Shown here: piece by piece, positions 8,358 to 17,948 of the stretch | Layout: each line of letters starts with the position of its first letter | Numbering within the stretch: position 1 is the stretch's first letter | Origin: Proteiniborus sp. DW1 | Lineage (GTDB): Bacteria > Bacillota > Clostridia > Tissierellales > Proteiniboraceae | Reading direction: 5' to 3' | Length of the DNA: 64,000 bases | Assembly: GCF_900095305.1 (NCBI RefSeq) | Contig: NZ_FMDO01000034.1 | Span: 1 to 64,000, forward strand | Made by a program: the position numbers and the translations under genes | Notes under the pieces: generated by a model | Told to the model about the DNA's origin: nothing | Seen by the model: only the letters and a program-made list of their open reading frames with translations | Databases searched by the model: none

Positions 8358-10085
8358 TTGGGAAAAAGATTATTTATGATATTAATTGTAATTGCTATAG
8401 TAGTTGGAGGTGGATATTATGCTATTAAACAGCTTATGCCTGAAAAAGCTGAAGAAGTTCAAGGACCTATTTATTCAACCTTTGAGGTTAAAAGAGGAGA
8501 TATTTCAGCAGGTGTAGAAGTATCAGGGCAACTAAATCCAACTTCATCAGGTGGAATCAGAGCACCTGGAGATAGGTATTCTGGAAGTTCTGTACAGTAT
8601 ATGATTGATAAAATCTTAGTAAAAGAAGGAGATGAAGTGACTCAAGGACAGGTAGTAGTTACCCTATTAGCTTCTGAGATAAATAATAAAATAAAAGATT
8701 TGCAAGAACAAATAGAGTCTCAAAAAAAACAGCTATCTCAGCTTACAGGATTATCACTAGATAAGGTAGATTATATAAATCCTACACAAGGTATTCAAAT
8801 AATAGCACCAATTTCAGGAAGAATAATTAACCTTGATGCAAAAGAAGGTAAGGAACTGACTCAAGGACAGATAGTTGCTAGCATAGTTGATAATTCTAAA
8901 TTTAAAGTAGCAGCTAAACTAGCTCCAACAGAGTTTGCTAAAGTTTCTGAAGGCCAGAAAGTAGCACTTAGCTTCCCTTATTTCGAGGATATTGTTGAGG
9001 GTACTATTACTGATATAAATTCAAGTCCTATACCAGATGATGCAAAAGGAACAGATGATACAAAAGAAGGTAATTTTGGTACTAATTTTGTTTACGCTGC
9101 AACTATTGAAGCAAAGAATCCAGGTTTGATACAAGCCAACATGAAAGTAAATATTGGTGTAGCTTATGGACAAGAATTATCACCAACTAACATTTCTTAC
9201 TTATTATATCCTGGAGTAGTAGAGGGCTTTGTTGAAGAGGAAAAACTTATTGCCCCAGTAAAAGCGGTGGCAACCAAGATTCATGTAAAAGAAATGCAAG
9301 AAGTTAAAGCTGGTGATGTGATTGTTACAATGTCAGGAAACGATGTTAAGGACATGATTCAAGAGATAACAGATAAAATTAGAGAACTTAACAATGAACT
9401 GAGAGATTATTATACAAAGCTAGACCAGCTTGAAATAAGATCACCTATGGATGGAATAGTAGCTGGTATATATTCACAGCCTGGCGAAACTGTAAGTGCT
9501 GGGGATTGGATAGGTGATGTATACAATACATCTGATATGAGAATTTGGGCTGAAATAGATGATATTGATGTATTACAGGTACAACAAGGAGCGCCAGTTA
9601 CTGTTTCAGTAGATGCATTACCTGGAGAAAAGTTTGATGGCACTGTATCTAGAGTATATACAATAGGTAAAGACAGAAATAGCGGGCTGACAAGATTTCA
9701 AGTAGAAATAGAAGTAGTTGGAGGTCCTCAATTGAGGCCAGGCATGCAGGCACGTGCTAAGGTTGATGCAGGAAGTGCTCAAGGAGTGCTATTAGTACCG
9801 CTTGAAGCAATTTTTGAAGAAGATGGAATTTCAAAAGTAGAAATCCTTGGTAATGATGGTATACCTAAAGTAGTTAATGTAAAGCTTGGACTTATGAATG
9901 ATAGAATGGCTGAAGTTACAGAAGGATTAAATGAAGGAGATAAAGTAATTACAGGTAGCACTGCAGACTTATTACCAAGCCAGCATATAAAGTCAAATGA
10001 TTCTATTCTTCCTTCTACAGATAACAATAATGAAAATAAGGGGAGTAATGGAAACAGCGATAGTAATGTAGAAGGCAGTAATTAA
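8358..10085 (+). CDS. HlyD-like membrane-fusion/adaptor subunit of the ABC exporter
   Basis: An N-terminal membrane anchor (LFMILIVIAIVVGGGYYAI) is followed by barrel-sandwich/lipoyl halves, a coiled coil (DLQEQIESQKKQLSQL) and a second set of the same elements (MIQEITDKIRELNNELRDY; LEIRSPMDGIVAGI). A beta-barrel and MacA-type C-terminal domain (LVPLEAIFEEDG, LNEGDKVITG) follow, then a Ser/Asn-rich tail. The TTG at 8358 is the likely start, since GGAGGT (8345-8350) is 7 bases upstream; the ATG at 8325 has no ribosome site. At about 575 residues it is long for the family because the lipoyl/coiled-coil block seems duplicated. Confidence 0.88.
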   Translation: MGKRLFMILIVIAIVVGGGYYAIKQLMPEKAEEVQGPIYSTFEVKRGDISAGVEVSGQLNPTSSGGIRAPGDRYSGSSVQYMIDKILVKEGDEVTQGQVVVTLLASEINNKIKDLQEQIESQKKQLSQLTGLSLDKVDYINPTQGIQIIAPISGRIINLDAKEGKELTQGQIVASIVDNSKFKVAAKLAPTEFAKVSEGQKVALSFPYFEDIVEGTITDINSSPIPDDAKGTDDTKEGNFGTNFVYAATIEAKNPGLIQANMKVNIGVAYGQELSPTNISYLLYPGVVEGFVEEEKLIAPVKAVATKIHVKEMQEVKAGDVIVTMSGNDVKDMIQEITDKIRELNNELRDYYTKLDQLEIRSPMDGIVAGIYSQPGETVSAGDWIGDVYNTSDMRIWAEIDDIDVLQVQQGAPVTVSVDALPGEKFDGTVSRVYTIGKDRNSGLTRFQVEIEVVGGPQLRPGMQARAKVDAGSAQGVLLVPLEAIFEEDGISKVEILGNDGIPKVVNVKLGLMNDRMAEVTEGLNEGDKVITGSTADLLPSQHIKSNDSILPSTDNNNENKGSNGNSDSNVEGSN

Positions 10086-10098
10086 GGAGGGAATTTAA

Positions 10099-11427
10099 AT
10101 GAATCAAAATAAAGGCAAATTTTCCTTCTTGATTAGATTATGGTTTACTGCAAAGATGGCAGCACATGGGATTATTTCAAACACTTTAAGATCTTTTTTA
10201 ACAATTCTAGGAGTAGCTATTGGTGTAGCCTCTGTAGTAAGCTTAATGGGGATAGGAGAAGGTGCAAGACAATCAGTAGTAGAACAGTTCGAAAGCTTAG
10301 GCTCAAACGTAATTGAAATAAAGGCGCAACACTCTAGTGTAGAATTTGAGCCAGAATTTGCAGAAGAGTTAGTTGAAAGGGTTCAAGGTCTTGAAATGAC
10401 AACTCCAGTACTTAATACAAGTGCTACTATGAAATGGAGAAGAGCTAGGGGAAGTGTTGATATAGTAGGTGTTAATAGTCATTTTCATAAAATTAGAGAC
10501 ATGGAATTACTTTCAGGTAATTTCTTTACTGAACTACATGTAAAGCAACGTTCACCTGTTGCAGTATTAGGATATAATATGGGGATTGGACTTATGAATG
10601 GAAGAAATCCTGTAGGTCAATCTTTTACACTAGAAGGACAGACCTATAGGATCGTAGGAGTTTTAGAACAAAAAGGTGCAGGTAAGGCAGAAGATATAGA
10701 TGATAAAATAATAATTCCTTACACATCAGCATTAAAAATTGCAGAAAAAAGAACTGTAGATCAAATATGGGGAAAAGCTACATCAAAGGAAGAAGCTGAT
10801 TTAGTTGTAGTACAGCTTGGTAGAATATTTAAGAGGAAACTTGGTTTGGATCAAACTGCTCCTACAGGGGGTAATGGAGAAGAAGGAGCAGTTGCCGAAG
10901 TTGCCGAAGCTGGAGTATATTATGATTATTATTATGATTACTATGATGAGCCAACTCAACCTCAGATACCTAATAGTGGAGAAGATTTAATTACCATAAC
11001 TAGCTTAAATCAGCTAGTTCAGGAAGCAGACAAAGCAAATCGAGTAATGACATTACTACTAGGTGGAATAGCAGCAGTTTCTCTATTAGTAGGTGGGTTA
11101 GGTATTATGAATATTATGTTAGTGGCTGTTACGGAGAGAACAGAGGAAATAGGTCTTAGAAGAGCAATAGGTGCAAAGCAATCAGATTTACTTTTACAGT
11201 TTATACTTGAAGCTCTTTATCTTAGCGCAATAGGAGCTATAGCGGGGACTGCTCTTGGAATATGGAGTTTGAGCTTATTTGAAAGATATGGATTCAGTAC
11301 AGCAGTGAACTTCCAGGCTATAGAAATAGCAACAATTGTAGCACTCTGTTCAGGACTGCTTTTTGGAGTGTATCCAGCAATATCTGCTTCATCATTGCCA
11401 CCAGTACAAGCTTTAAAAAGACAATAG
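10099..11427 (+). CDS. MacB/FtsX-type ABC exporter permease
   Basis: A permease of 442 residues with an N-terminal helix (LRSFLTILGVAIGVASVVSLMG), a large extracellular MacB periplasmic-core-like domain, and three C-terminal helices including the conserved MNIMLVAVTERTEEIGLRRAIGA segment. It starts 13 bases after the adaptor with AGGAGG upstream, so it is the last gene of the exporter operon. An unusual acidic/tyrosine insertion (GVYYDYYYDYYDEP, about residues 273-286) lies in the extracellular domain just before the second membrane block. The substrate is unknown. Confidence 0.9.
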   Translation: MNQNKGKFSFLIRLWFTAKMAAHGIISNTLRSFLTILGVAIGVASVVSLMGIGEGARQSVVEQFESLGSNVIEIKAQHSSVEFEPEFAEELVERVQGLEMTTPVLNTSATMKWRRARGSVDIVGVNSHFHKIRDMELLSGNFFTELHVKQRSPVAVLGYNMGIGLMNGRNPVGQSFTLEGQTYRIVGVLEQKGAGKAEDIDDKIIIPYTSALKIAEKRTVDQIWGKATSKEEADLVVVQLGRIFKRKLGLDQTAPTGGNGEEGAVAEVAEAGVYYDYYYDYYDEPTQPQIPNSGEDLITITSLNQLVQEADKANRVMTLLLGGIAAVSLLVGGLGIMNIMLVAVTERTEEIGLRRAIGAKQSDLLLQFILEALYLSAIGAIAGTALGIWSLSLFERYGFSTAVNFQAIEIATIVALCSGLLFGVYPAISASSLPPVQALKRQ

Positions 11428-11441
11428 AAATCAAAATTATG

Positions 11442-11473
11442 CCAGAGAAGACTATTCTCTGGTTTTCTTTTTT
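11442..11473 (+). terminator. Intrinsic terminator of the ABC exporter operon
   Basis: CCAGAGAA...TTCTCTGG (stem 8 bp, loop 5) followed by TTTTCTTTTTT, 14 bases after the permease stop. Confidence 0.9.
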
Positions 11474-11594
11474 ACTTATTTTGTTAATGCTTTAATTCCA
11501 TAAGTTGTATAATTATAGTACTTTAGTTACATGTATAGTATAATAATCTTAAATTTGAAATAAAAATAACTTAACTTTTTATAAGGAGGAACAG

Positions 11595-12464
11595 ATGAAA
11601 ATAGATTCAGATACTAAACTTTATTGTTTAATAGGTAATCCTATTTCTAAAAGCCTATCACCACTTATCCATAATTCTATTTTTGAATATAATTCTATAA
11701 ATGCAAAATATTTGGCTTTCAACATAGATAATTCTGCAGCTTTAGAAAAAGTAGTACATGGTTTAAGAGCATTGAAAGTGAAGGGTTTTAATGTAACAAT
11801 GCCGTATAAAATAGAAATAATGAGGTATCTTGATGAAATAGATGAAAAAGCTAAAATATTAGGAGCAATAAACACTGTACTGAATATAGATGGAAAACTA
11901 ATTGGCTTTAATACAGATGGAGATGGGTTTATCAAGTCTCTTAAGGATAAAGAAATAGACATTAAAGGTAAAAAAGCTTTATTAGTTGGGGCTGGTGGTG
12001 CTGCGCATTCAATTGCAGTATCACTCGCTTATGAAGGAATAAAGGAAATAATAATTGTTAATAGGAATATCCAAAATGCACATAAGCTTCAAAAGCTTAT
12101 TAAAAGTATATATCCCAATGTACATGTAAGGTGTTATAAATTGGAGCAGGAGGAGGATATTCCTAAGGATATAGAGCTATTAGTTAACACTACTCCTATA
12201 GGCATGTACCCAAATATTGAAGATATACCTATTTCGCCAAGTAGATTTAATTCTAGAACTCTTTTCTATGACATTATTTACAAGCCTCTTAATACTAAAT
12301 TTATTTTAGAGGCTGGAGAACTAGGTTATGAAACTATAAATGGTATAGACATGCTAATTAATCAAGCTATATATTCTCAAGAAATCTGGAATAAAGAGTT
12401 ATTTGATGAAAAAACAGACTGGTTATATATAAAAGACAAAATAATATCCCAAATTGAAAAATAA
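11595..12464 (+). CDS. aroE: Shikimate dehydrogenase
   Basis: Catalyses NADPH-dependent reduction of 3-dehydroshikimate to shikimate in aromatic amino-acid synthesis. The 289-residue protein has the substrate-binding N-terminus (LIGNPISKSLSPLIHN), FNVTMPYK with the catalytic Lys, INTVLNIDGKLIGFNTDGDGF, the NADP Rossmann loop VGAGGAAHSIAVSL with NRN after the next strand, and NTTPIGMYPN. AAGGAGG precedes the ATG. It sits alone between two transcription units; TATAAT at 11539-11544 may be its -10 element, though the -35 is weak. Confidence 0.94.
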   Translation: MKIDSDTKLYCLIGNPISKSLSPLIHNSIFEYNSINAKYLAFNIDNSAALEKVVHGLRALKVKGFNVTMPYKIEIMRYLDEIDEKAKILGAINTVLNIDGKLIGFNTDGDGFIKSLKDKEIDIKGKKALLVGAGGAAHSIAVSLAYEGIKEIIIVNRNIQNAHKLQKLIKSIYPNVHVRCYKLEQEEDIPKDIELLVNTTPIGMYPNIEDIPISPSRFNSRTLFYDIIYKPLNTKFILEAGELGYETINGIDMLINQAIYSQEIWNKELFDEKTDWLYIKDKIISQIEK

Positions 12465-12548
12465 CTTCAAAAATTGAAGGAAAATCCATTTTTGTGTAGA
12501 AATATACTAATATAATCCTTTTATTTAATATAAAAAAGGTGGGGCTAT

Positions 12549-14231
12549 ATGAGTAAGAATTTTAGCTTAGGGAATCTATTAATTTCTGCCAATAAAATAA
12601 GTGAAAGTCAGTTAGGAGAGGCGTTATGTCAACAAAAAAAAGAAAGGAAAAAGTGTATAGAGGAGATATTAGTAGAGTTAGGCTTTGTAAATGAAGAAGA
12701 TATATTAGAAGTTTTAGAAAATCAGTTAAAAATTCCATCAATTGATTTAGCAAACTACACAATAAATCCCAAAGTTATCTCTATTATACCTGAGAATATT
12801 GCTCGCAGATATGGCTTAATACCTATCGATAAAAAGAATAATAAATTGATTATAGCTGTAAGCGACCCATTTAATATTATTGCAATTGATGATATTAAAC
12901 TTCTTACAGGTATGGAGATAGAGGTTGTTGTTTCTTTGAAATCTGTAATATTAAAAACTATAGATAAGTTTTATAGAGTAGAGAAAACAAAAAAGGTATT
13001 GGAGGAACTTGAAGAATCGTATATACCTAGTAGCATTAAGGATTTAGAAGATGGAGACTTATCAGATGTGAATAGTGCTCCAGTAGTGAAACTAGTTAAT
13101 TCTATAGTCGTACAAGCTATTAAAGTAAAGGCAAGTGATATACATATCGAACCTTTTGAAAACAGTGTAAGAGTAAGATATAGGATTGATGGAGATTTAC
13201 AGGAAATTATGAAGTTTTCTATTAAAAGTCATATGGCAATAGTTACTAGAGTAAAAATAATGGGAAAGATGGATATCGCCGAGAGGAGAATTCCTCAGGA
13301 TGGTAGAGTTGAAACTGAACTAGAGGGTAAAGAAATTGATATGAGAATCTCTACTTTACCAACTGTTCATGGAGAAAAAATTGCCATTAGATTATTAGAT
13401 AGAAATGGCTTTAGTTTTTTAAAAGAAGACTTAGGATTTGAAGATAGAGATTTAAAGATATTTAATAAAATAATTAAACAGCCCTACGGCATAGTACTAG
13501 TAACAGGTCCTACAGGCAGTGGTAAAAGTACAACTTTATATACTATATTGAAAGATTTAAATGATGAGGAGAAAAATATAGTCACTATTGAGGATCCTGT
13601 TGAATACAAGCTTGAAGGAATAAATCAAGTGCAGATAAATAATAAATCAGGATTAACCTTTGCAAATGGATTAAGGTCTATTTTAAGACAAGATCCAGAT
13701 ATAATAATGATTGGAGAAATAAGAGACTCAGAAACTGCTAAAATCGCAATTAGAGCTTCAATCACAGGTCACCTTGTTTTATCTACACTTCATACAAACG
13801 ATACTGCATCTACTATAGTGAGACTAATTGATATGGGCATAGAACCATATTTATTATCTACTTCTGTTATAGGAATTATATCCCAAAGATTAGTTAAGAA
13901 ATTATGTTCGAACTGTAAAACACCTTACGAGCCAAGTCTACATGAGAAAAAGATGTTAGGGCTGAACCTTGAAGATAAAGCAACTCTTCATAAACCAGTA
14001 GGTTGTAATAAATGTTTTAAAGGTTATAGAGGTAGAATTGCTATTCATGAGATTATGGACATAGATAAGGACATAAGAAAGCTAATAGATAATAGAGCTA
14101 CTACAGATGAACTGAAAGAAGCTTCTATAAAGAATGGTATGATAACACTTTATGATAATGTAGTGAATTTAGCATTGAAAGGAATTACTTCAGTAGAGGA
14201 AGTTTTTAGAATTGGATATACATTAGATTAA
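12549..14231 (+). CDS. pilB: Type IV pilus assembly ATPase PilB (GspE family)
   Basis: The hexameric cytoplasmic motor for pilus extension. The N-terminal ~150 residues form a GSPII_E/MshEN domain, which in some homologues binds cyclic di-GMP. The ATPase core has Walker A GPTGSGKST, an Asp box (IEDPVEYKLEG), Walker B DPDIIMIGEIRDSETA and a His box (HLVLSTLHTND). The zinc tetracysteine CSNCKTPYEP...CNKCFKGY follows. Length (560) is normal. It heads a pilus operon with pilT 13 bases downstream. TATAAT at 12511-12516 may be the -10 of the operon. Confidence 0.94.
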   Translation: MSKNFSLGNLLISANKISESQLGEALCQQKKERKKCIEEILVELGFVNEEDILEVLENQLKIPSIDLANYTINPKVISIIPENIARRYGLIPIDKKNNKLIIAVSDPFNIIAIDDIKLLTGMEIEVVVSLKSVILKTIDKFYRVEKTKKVLEELEESYIPSSIKDLEDGDLSDVNSAPVVKLVNSIVVQAIKVKASDIHIEPFENSVRVRYRIDGDLQEIMKFSIKSHMAIVTRVKIMGKMDIAERRIPQDGRVETELEGKEIDMRISTLPTVHGEKIAIRLLDRNGFSFLKEDLGFEDRDLKIFNKIIKQPYGIVLVTGPTGSGKSTTLYTILKDLNDEEKNIVTIEDPVEYKLEGINQVQINNKSGLTFANGLRSILRQDPDIIMIGEIRDSETAKIAIRASITGHLVLSTLHTNDTASTIVRLIDMGIEPYLLSTSVIGIISQRLVKKLCSNCKTPYEPSLHEKKMLGLNLEDKATLHKPVGCNKCFKGYRGRIAIHEIMDIDKDIRKLIDNRATTDELKEASIKNGMITLYDNVVNLALKGITSVEEVFRIGYTLD

Positions 14232-14244
14232 GGAGGTTATTAAA

Positions 14245-15297
14245 TTGGAATTTTTAGAAGTGATTAATAACGGAGTAAATAAAGGAGCCTCTGATATCCA
14301 TATTACAGTAGGTATGCCAATAATATATAGGATAGATGGTAAGCTTGTAAAAATAGGTGAAGAAATTCTAAGACCTTCAGTTACTGAGGAAATAGTGAAG
14401 AAAATTTTAAATGATAGACAGATGAATAAATTACTTGACAAAGGTGAAATTGACACATCTTTTTCAAGTCCGGGAATAGGTAGATTTAGAATAAATATTT
14501 ATAAGCAAAGAGGATGCTATGCATTGGCTATTAGAATTATACCTCTAACTATACCAGCCATGGAAGAGTTGGGCTTGCCTAGTGTTATTAAAGATTTATG
14601 TAAATTACCAAGGGGGCTTATATTGGTAACTGGACCTACAGGCAGCGGAAAATCTACTACTCTAGCTTCAATGATAGACTTAATTAATAACGAAAGGAAT
14701 TGCCATATATTAACGTTAGAGGATCCGATAGAGTATCTGCATAAACACAATAAAAGTATAGTTAACCAAAGGGAAGTAGGAAATGATTCCTTAAGCTTTG
14801 CAAAATCACTAAGAGCTGCACTCAGGCAAGACCCAGATGTAATTTTAGTAGGAGAAATGAGAGATTTAGAGACTATAAGCATTACATTAACAGCGGCAGA
14901 AACTGGCCATCTTGTTTTATCTACTCTGCACACATTAGGAGCTGCAAAGACCATAGATAGAATAATAGATGTTTTTCCTCCCTATCAACAGCAGCAAATT
15001 AGAATTCAACTTTCTTCTACACTTCAGGCAATTGTATCTCAGCAGTTATTGCCCATAGCAGGTGGGAAAGGAAGAGTTGCTGCATTTGAAGTAATGATTG
15101 CTACTTTAGCAATTAGAAATTTAATTAGAGAGGGAAAATCTCATCAAATAGATACTGCAATCCAAACAGGAGCCCAATTTGGTATGCAGACAATGGATAG
15201 TTCCCTATTGTCGCTATATAATAAAGGATTTATTAATAGAGAAATGATATTAAGCCAATCTGTAAATCCTGATATTATTAGAAAATATGTAATATAG
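14245..15297 (+). CDS. pilT: Pilus retraction ATPase PilT
   Basis: The retraction motor for type IV pili (twitching motility). Walker A GPTGSGKST, LEDPIEYLH, the Walker B region DPDVILVGEMRDLETIS and HLVLSTLHT are present. The C-terminal AIRNLIREGKSHQIDTAIQT matches the PilT-specific AIRNLIRE signature that separates it from PilB. The TTG start at 14245 follows AGGAGG (14231-14236). Its presence predicts active retraction rather than only a secretion pseudopilus. Confidence 0.94.
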   Translation: MEFLEVINNGVNKGASDIHITVGMPIIYRIDGKLVKIGEEILRPSVTEEIVKKILNDRQMNKLLDKGEIDTSFSSPGIGRFRINIYKQRGCYALAIRIIPLTIPAMEELGLPSVIKDLCKLPRGLILVTGPTGSGKSTTLASMIDLINNERNCHILTLEDPIEYLHKHNKSIVNQREVGNDSLSFAKSLRAALRQDPDVILVGEMRDLETISITLTAAETGHLVLSTLHTLGAAKTIDRIIDVFPPYQQQQIRIQLSSTLQAIVSQQLLPIAGGKGRVAAFEVMIATLAIRNLIREGKSHQIDTAIQTGAQFGMQTMDSSLLSLYNKGFINREMILSQSVNPDIIRKYVI

Positions 15298-15312
15298 TCA
15301 GGTGGTGATTTT

Positions 15313-16518
15313 GTGCAGTTTATGTATAGGGCTGTAACAGATAGTGGGCAAGTTATAGAGGGAGTTTATGAAGCCAACAGTGAGTGGGAAGTATTAGCAA
15401 TGCTTAGAAGCAATGAATATATACCTATATCAATTGAATATAAAGAAAAGGAAAATCCAATTTTTCCCTATTTTACCAAAAAGATTACTAAGAGAGACTT
15501 AGCAGTATTTTGTAGACAGTTTTATACTATGTTAAATGCGGGTGTCACCATTGTCAAATGCTTAAATATATTAGAAGCTCAGACAGAAAACAAAGTAATG
15601 AGAAAAGCAACAAGAACCACATTAGATGATGTTCAGAAAGGAATGACGTTATCTGAAGCAATGAGAAAACATGATACAGTATTTCCAAATCTACTAGTAA
15701 ATATGGTAGAGGCAGGAGAAATAAGTGGTAACCTAGATATAATTATGGAACGTATGGCTATGCATTATGAAAAAGAAAACAAAATAGAAAATAAAATAAA
15801 AGGTGCAATGATTTACCCTATTGTTTTAGGGGTGGTGTCCATAGCAGTAGTAATTTTCCTATTAGTAGCTGTAATGCCAACCTTCATAAATATGTTTGAA
15901 AGCAGTGGAGTAGAATTACCTGCTCCAACAAGGATACTTCTTAATATTAGCAATTCTCTACAAAATCAGTGGTATATTTACTTAGCTTCTATATTAGTGT
16001 TAGTACTTGGCGTTGGGTATTTTGGAAGACAAGAATCAGGGAGATTATTTATTGATAGTCTAAAGCTTTGCATGCCAGTTATTAAAAACACAAATATAAA
16101 GGTGGCCACTTCAAGATTTACAAGAACACTTTCCACACTACTATCAAGCGGTATACCATTACTTCAAGCTTTAGATGTAGTATCCAAAATAGTGAATAAT
16201 AAATTTTTAAGCTATAAGCTTGAAAATGCCAAAGAAGAAGTAAGAAAAGGTGTCCTACTATCTAGAGCAATTAAAGAAATTAGGACCTTTCCTCCCATGG
16301 TAGATTCAATGATTAAAATTGGAGAGGAATCAGGCTCATTAGACGAAGTGTTATGTAAAAGTGCAGACTTCTACGATGAAGAAGTAGAAACAGCAGTTCA
16401 ACAAATGACAGAAATACTCCAACCAATACTTGTAATAATTATGGCATTAATAGTAGGTTTTATAGTTATAGCAATGGCACTCCCAATGTTTGATATGGTA
16501 AACGCAGTTCACATATAA
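15313..16518 (+). CDS. pilC: Pilus inner-membrane platform protein PilC (GspF family)
   Basis: A polytopic assembly platform of 401 residues with two GspF domains. The first contains FCRQFYTMLNAGVTIVKCLNI and the second FTRTLSTLLSSGIPLLQALDV. A membrane segment lies between them (MIYPIVLGVVSIAVVIFLLV) and another at the C-terminus (LQPILVIIMALIVGFIVIAMALPMFDM). It starts at GTG 15313 after GGTGGTGAT, 15 bases past pilT. It links the PilB/PilT motors to the growing pilus. Confidence 0.94.
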   Translation: MQFMYRAVTDSGQVIEGVYEANSEWEVLAMLRSNEYIPISIEYKEKENPIFPYFTKKITKRDLAVFCRQFYTMLNAGVTIVKCLNILEAQTENKVMRKATRTTLDDVQKGMTLSEAMRKHDTVFPNLLVNMVEAGEISGNLDIIMERMAMHYEKENKIENKIKGAMIYPIVLGVVSIAVVIFLLVAVMPTFINMFESSGVELPAPTRILLNISNSLQNQWYIYLASILVLVLGVGYFGRQESGRLFIDSLKLCMPVIKNTNIKVATSRFTRTLSTLLSSGIPLLQALDVVSKIVNNKFLSYKLENAKEEVRKGVLLSRAIKEIRTFPPMVDSMIKIGEESGSLDEVLCKSADFYDEEVETAVQQMTEILQPILVIIMALIVGFIVIAMALPMFDMVNAVHI

Positions 16519-16609
16519 GGAGTAAATTTGAAGGGGTGATGTATAGAGGCCAGATAAGCATTGATATACACAGAGAGTATAGTATTTTTCAAAATTGAGG
16601 GGGATACTT

Positions 16610-17062
16610 ATGTCTAAATTTATTCAGAAGTATTTGAGGTATAAAGAAGGTTTTACTTTAGTGGAGTTAGTTGTTGTTATTGCTATATTGGGTATATTGG
16701 TGGCTATAGCAGTACCTAAATTGACTACATCAAGAGCAGTGGCGGCAGATACTGTACATCAGGCTAATATTAAAACTTTAACTAGTGCTGCAATTATGTT
16801 TATTGCCGATAAGGGGGTGCCAACTAAAGGAGATAGTATAGTTTGGAGCCCAGCAGGAGGAACAAAAGCTTCTAGTATTACTGATGCTGATTCAGTAGCT
16901 GCTAATGCATGGGCAAAATATCTCCAAGAATGGCCTAAAGCTCCAACAGGAACTTCATACTTAGATGTTAACGGAAAAGGATATAAAGTAATTATTTATG
17001 ATACTGGGCAGATAGATGTGAATAATGATGGAGTTAATGATGTAACTCCGCCAGAGGAATGA
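16610..17062 (+). CDS. Major type IV pilin (prepilin)
   Basis: A short basic leader ending in Gly precedes the class III cleavage site, G^FTLVELVVVIAILGILVAIAVPKL, with Glu at position +5 of the mature protein. The mature pilin would be about 135 residues with a hydrophobic N-terminal helix. The ATG at 16610 follows GAGGGGGAT; the upstream TTG at 16595 has no suitable site. The C-terminus contains DVNNDGVND, which resembles an EF-like calcium loop. Given its place after pilC and before the prepilin peptidase, it is probably the main structural subunit. Confidence 0.9.
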   Translation: MSKFIQKYLRYKEGFTLVELVVVIAILGILVAIAVPKLTTSRAVAADTVHQANIKTLTSAAIMFIADKGVPTKGDSIVWSPAGGTKASSITDADSVAANAWAKYLQEWPKAPTGTSYLDVNGKGYKVIIYDTGQIDVNNDGVNDVTPPEE

Positions 17063-17173
17063 TAGGAACCTTGTTCTATTATAGAGTAAATTATACATTC
17101 ATAAGCACTTATTTAATTTTACTAGTGTTTAAATTTATGACTTTGTTTCAAGACTGAGTAAAGGAGGGATTAC

Positions 17174-17935
17174 ATGTATATACAAGTATGCATATTTGGA
17201 TGTATAATAGGTTCATTTCTAAATGTATGCATATATAGAATTCCTAGAGAAGAATCTATAGTTTATCCCTCTTCTCATTGTCCTGAGTGTAACACTCCTT
17301 TAAAGTGGTATGACCTTCTGCCAATATTTAGCTTTTTATTTCAGAAGGGCAAATGTAGATATTGTGGGATGACTATTTCTCCACAGTACCTTATTGTTGA
17401 ATTATTAAGTGGTATTTTATATACTATAATATTTTATTTTTATGCAGCAACTGTTGATTTTGTTTTTTATAGCTTATTAATTAGCATTTTGATCACTATT
17501 AGTTATATAGATTACCACCATCAGATTATACCTGATTCCTTGGTAGGTACTATATTATTACTAAGTATTTTTTACAAAACTATACTGTTTGCAATACATA
17601 AAACACCATTTAACTTGCAAGATAGTATACTAGCCTTATTAATAGGCGGAGGATTATTTCTAATTATTGCTATAGCATCAAAAGGGGGGATAGGAGGAGG
17701 AGATATAAAGCTCATTAGTGTATTAGGCTTTATATTGGGAATAAAAAAAACAATCTTGACAATATTGTTATCATTCATAATAGGAGCAGCTTTTTCAATA
17801 TTTTTATTGATATTAAAGAAAAAAGAGAGAAAAGATGTTATCCCCTTTGGACCTTTTATAAACATAGCATTTAGTATTGCTTTATTTTTTGGAGACAGTA
17901 TTATCAACTGGTATGTTTTTAGTTTTTTAATTTAA
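17174..17935 (+). CDS. Prepilin peptidase (PilD/ComC family)
   Basis: The membrane aspartyl protease that cleaves and N-methylates prepilins. The N-terminal methylase region has the zinc-type cysteine pairs CPECNTPLKWYDLLP and CRYCGMTISPQY. The catalytic Asp residues are in YIDYHHQIIPD and the conserved GGIGGGDIKL. Eight or so hydrophobic segments and 253 residues suit the family. The ATG at 17174 follows AAGGAGGG. It lies directly downstream of its presumed main substrate. Confidence 0.93.
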   Translation: MYIQVCIFGCIIGSFLNVCIYRIPREESIVYPSSHCPECNTPLKWYDLLPIFSFLFQKGKCRYCGMTISPQYLIVELLSGILYTIIFYFYAATVDFVFYSLLISILITISYIDYHHQIIPDSLVGTILLLSIFYKTILFAIHKTPFNLQDSILALLIGGGLFLIIAIASKGGIGGGDIKLISVLGFILGIKKTILTILLSFIIGAAFSIFLLILKKKERKDVIPFGPFINIAFSIALFFGDSIINWYVFSFLI

Positions 17936-17948
17936 AGAGAAATTTTCT

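Noticed and set aside
10917-10958. Possible frameshift or sequencing artefact at the Tyr/Asp run
   Set aside because: The reading frame continues cleanly into the conserved permease C-terminus.
14517-14954. 145-codon reverse frame inside pilT
   Set aside because: Entirely opposite the conserved PilT ATPase core; no initiation signal.
16539-16598. 19-codon frame (starting MYRGQISIDIHREYSIFQ) with AAGGGG upstream, just before the major pilin
   Set aside because: Could be a leader peptide, but it is too short to test by eye and shows no attenuator hairpin.
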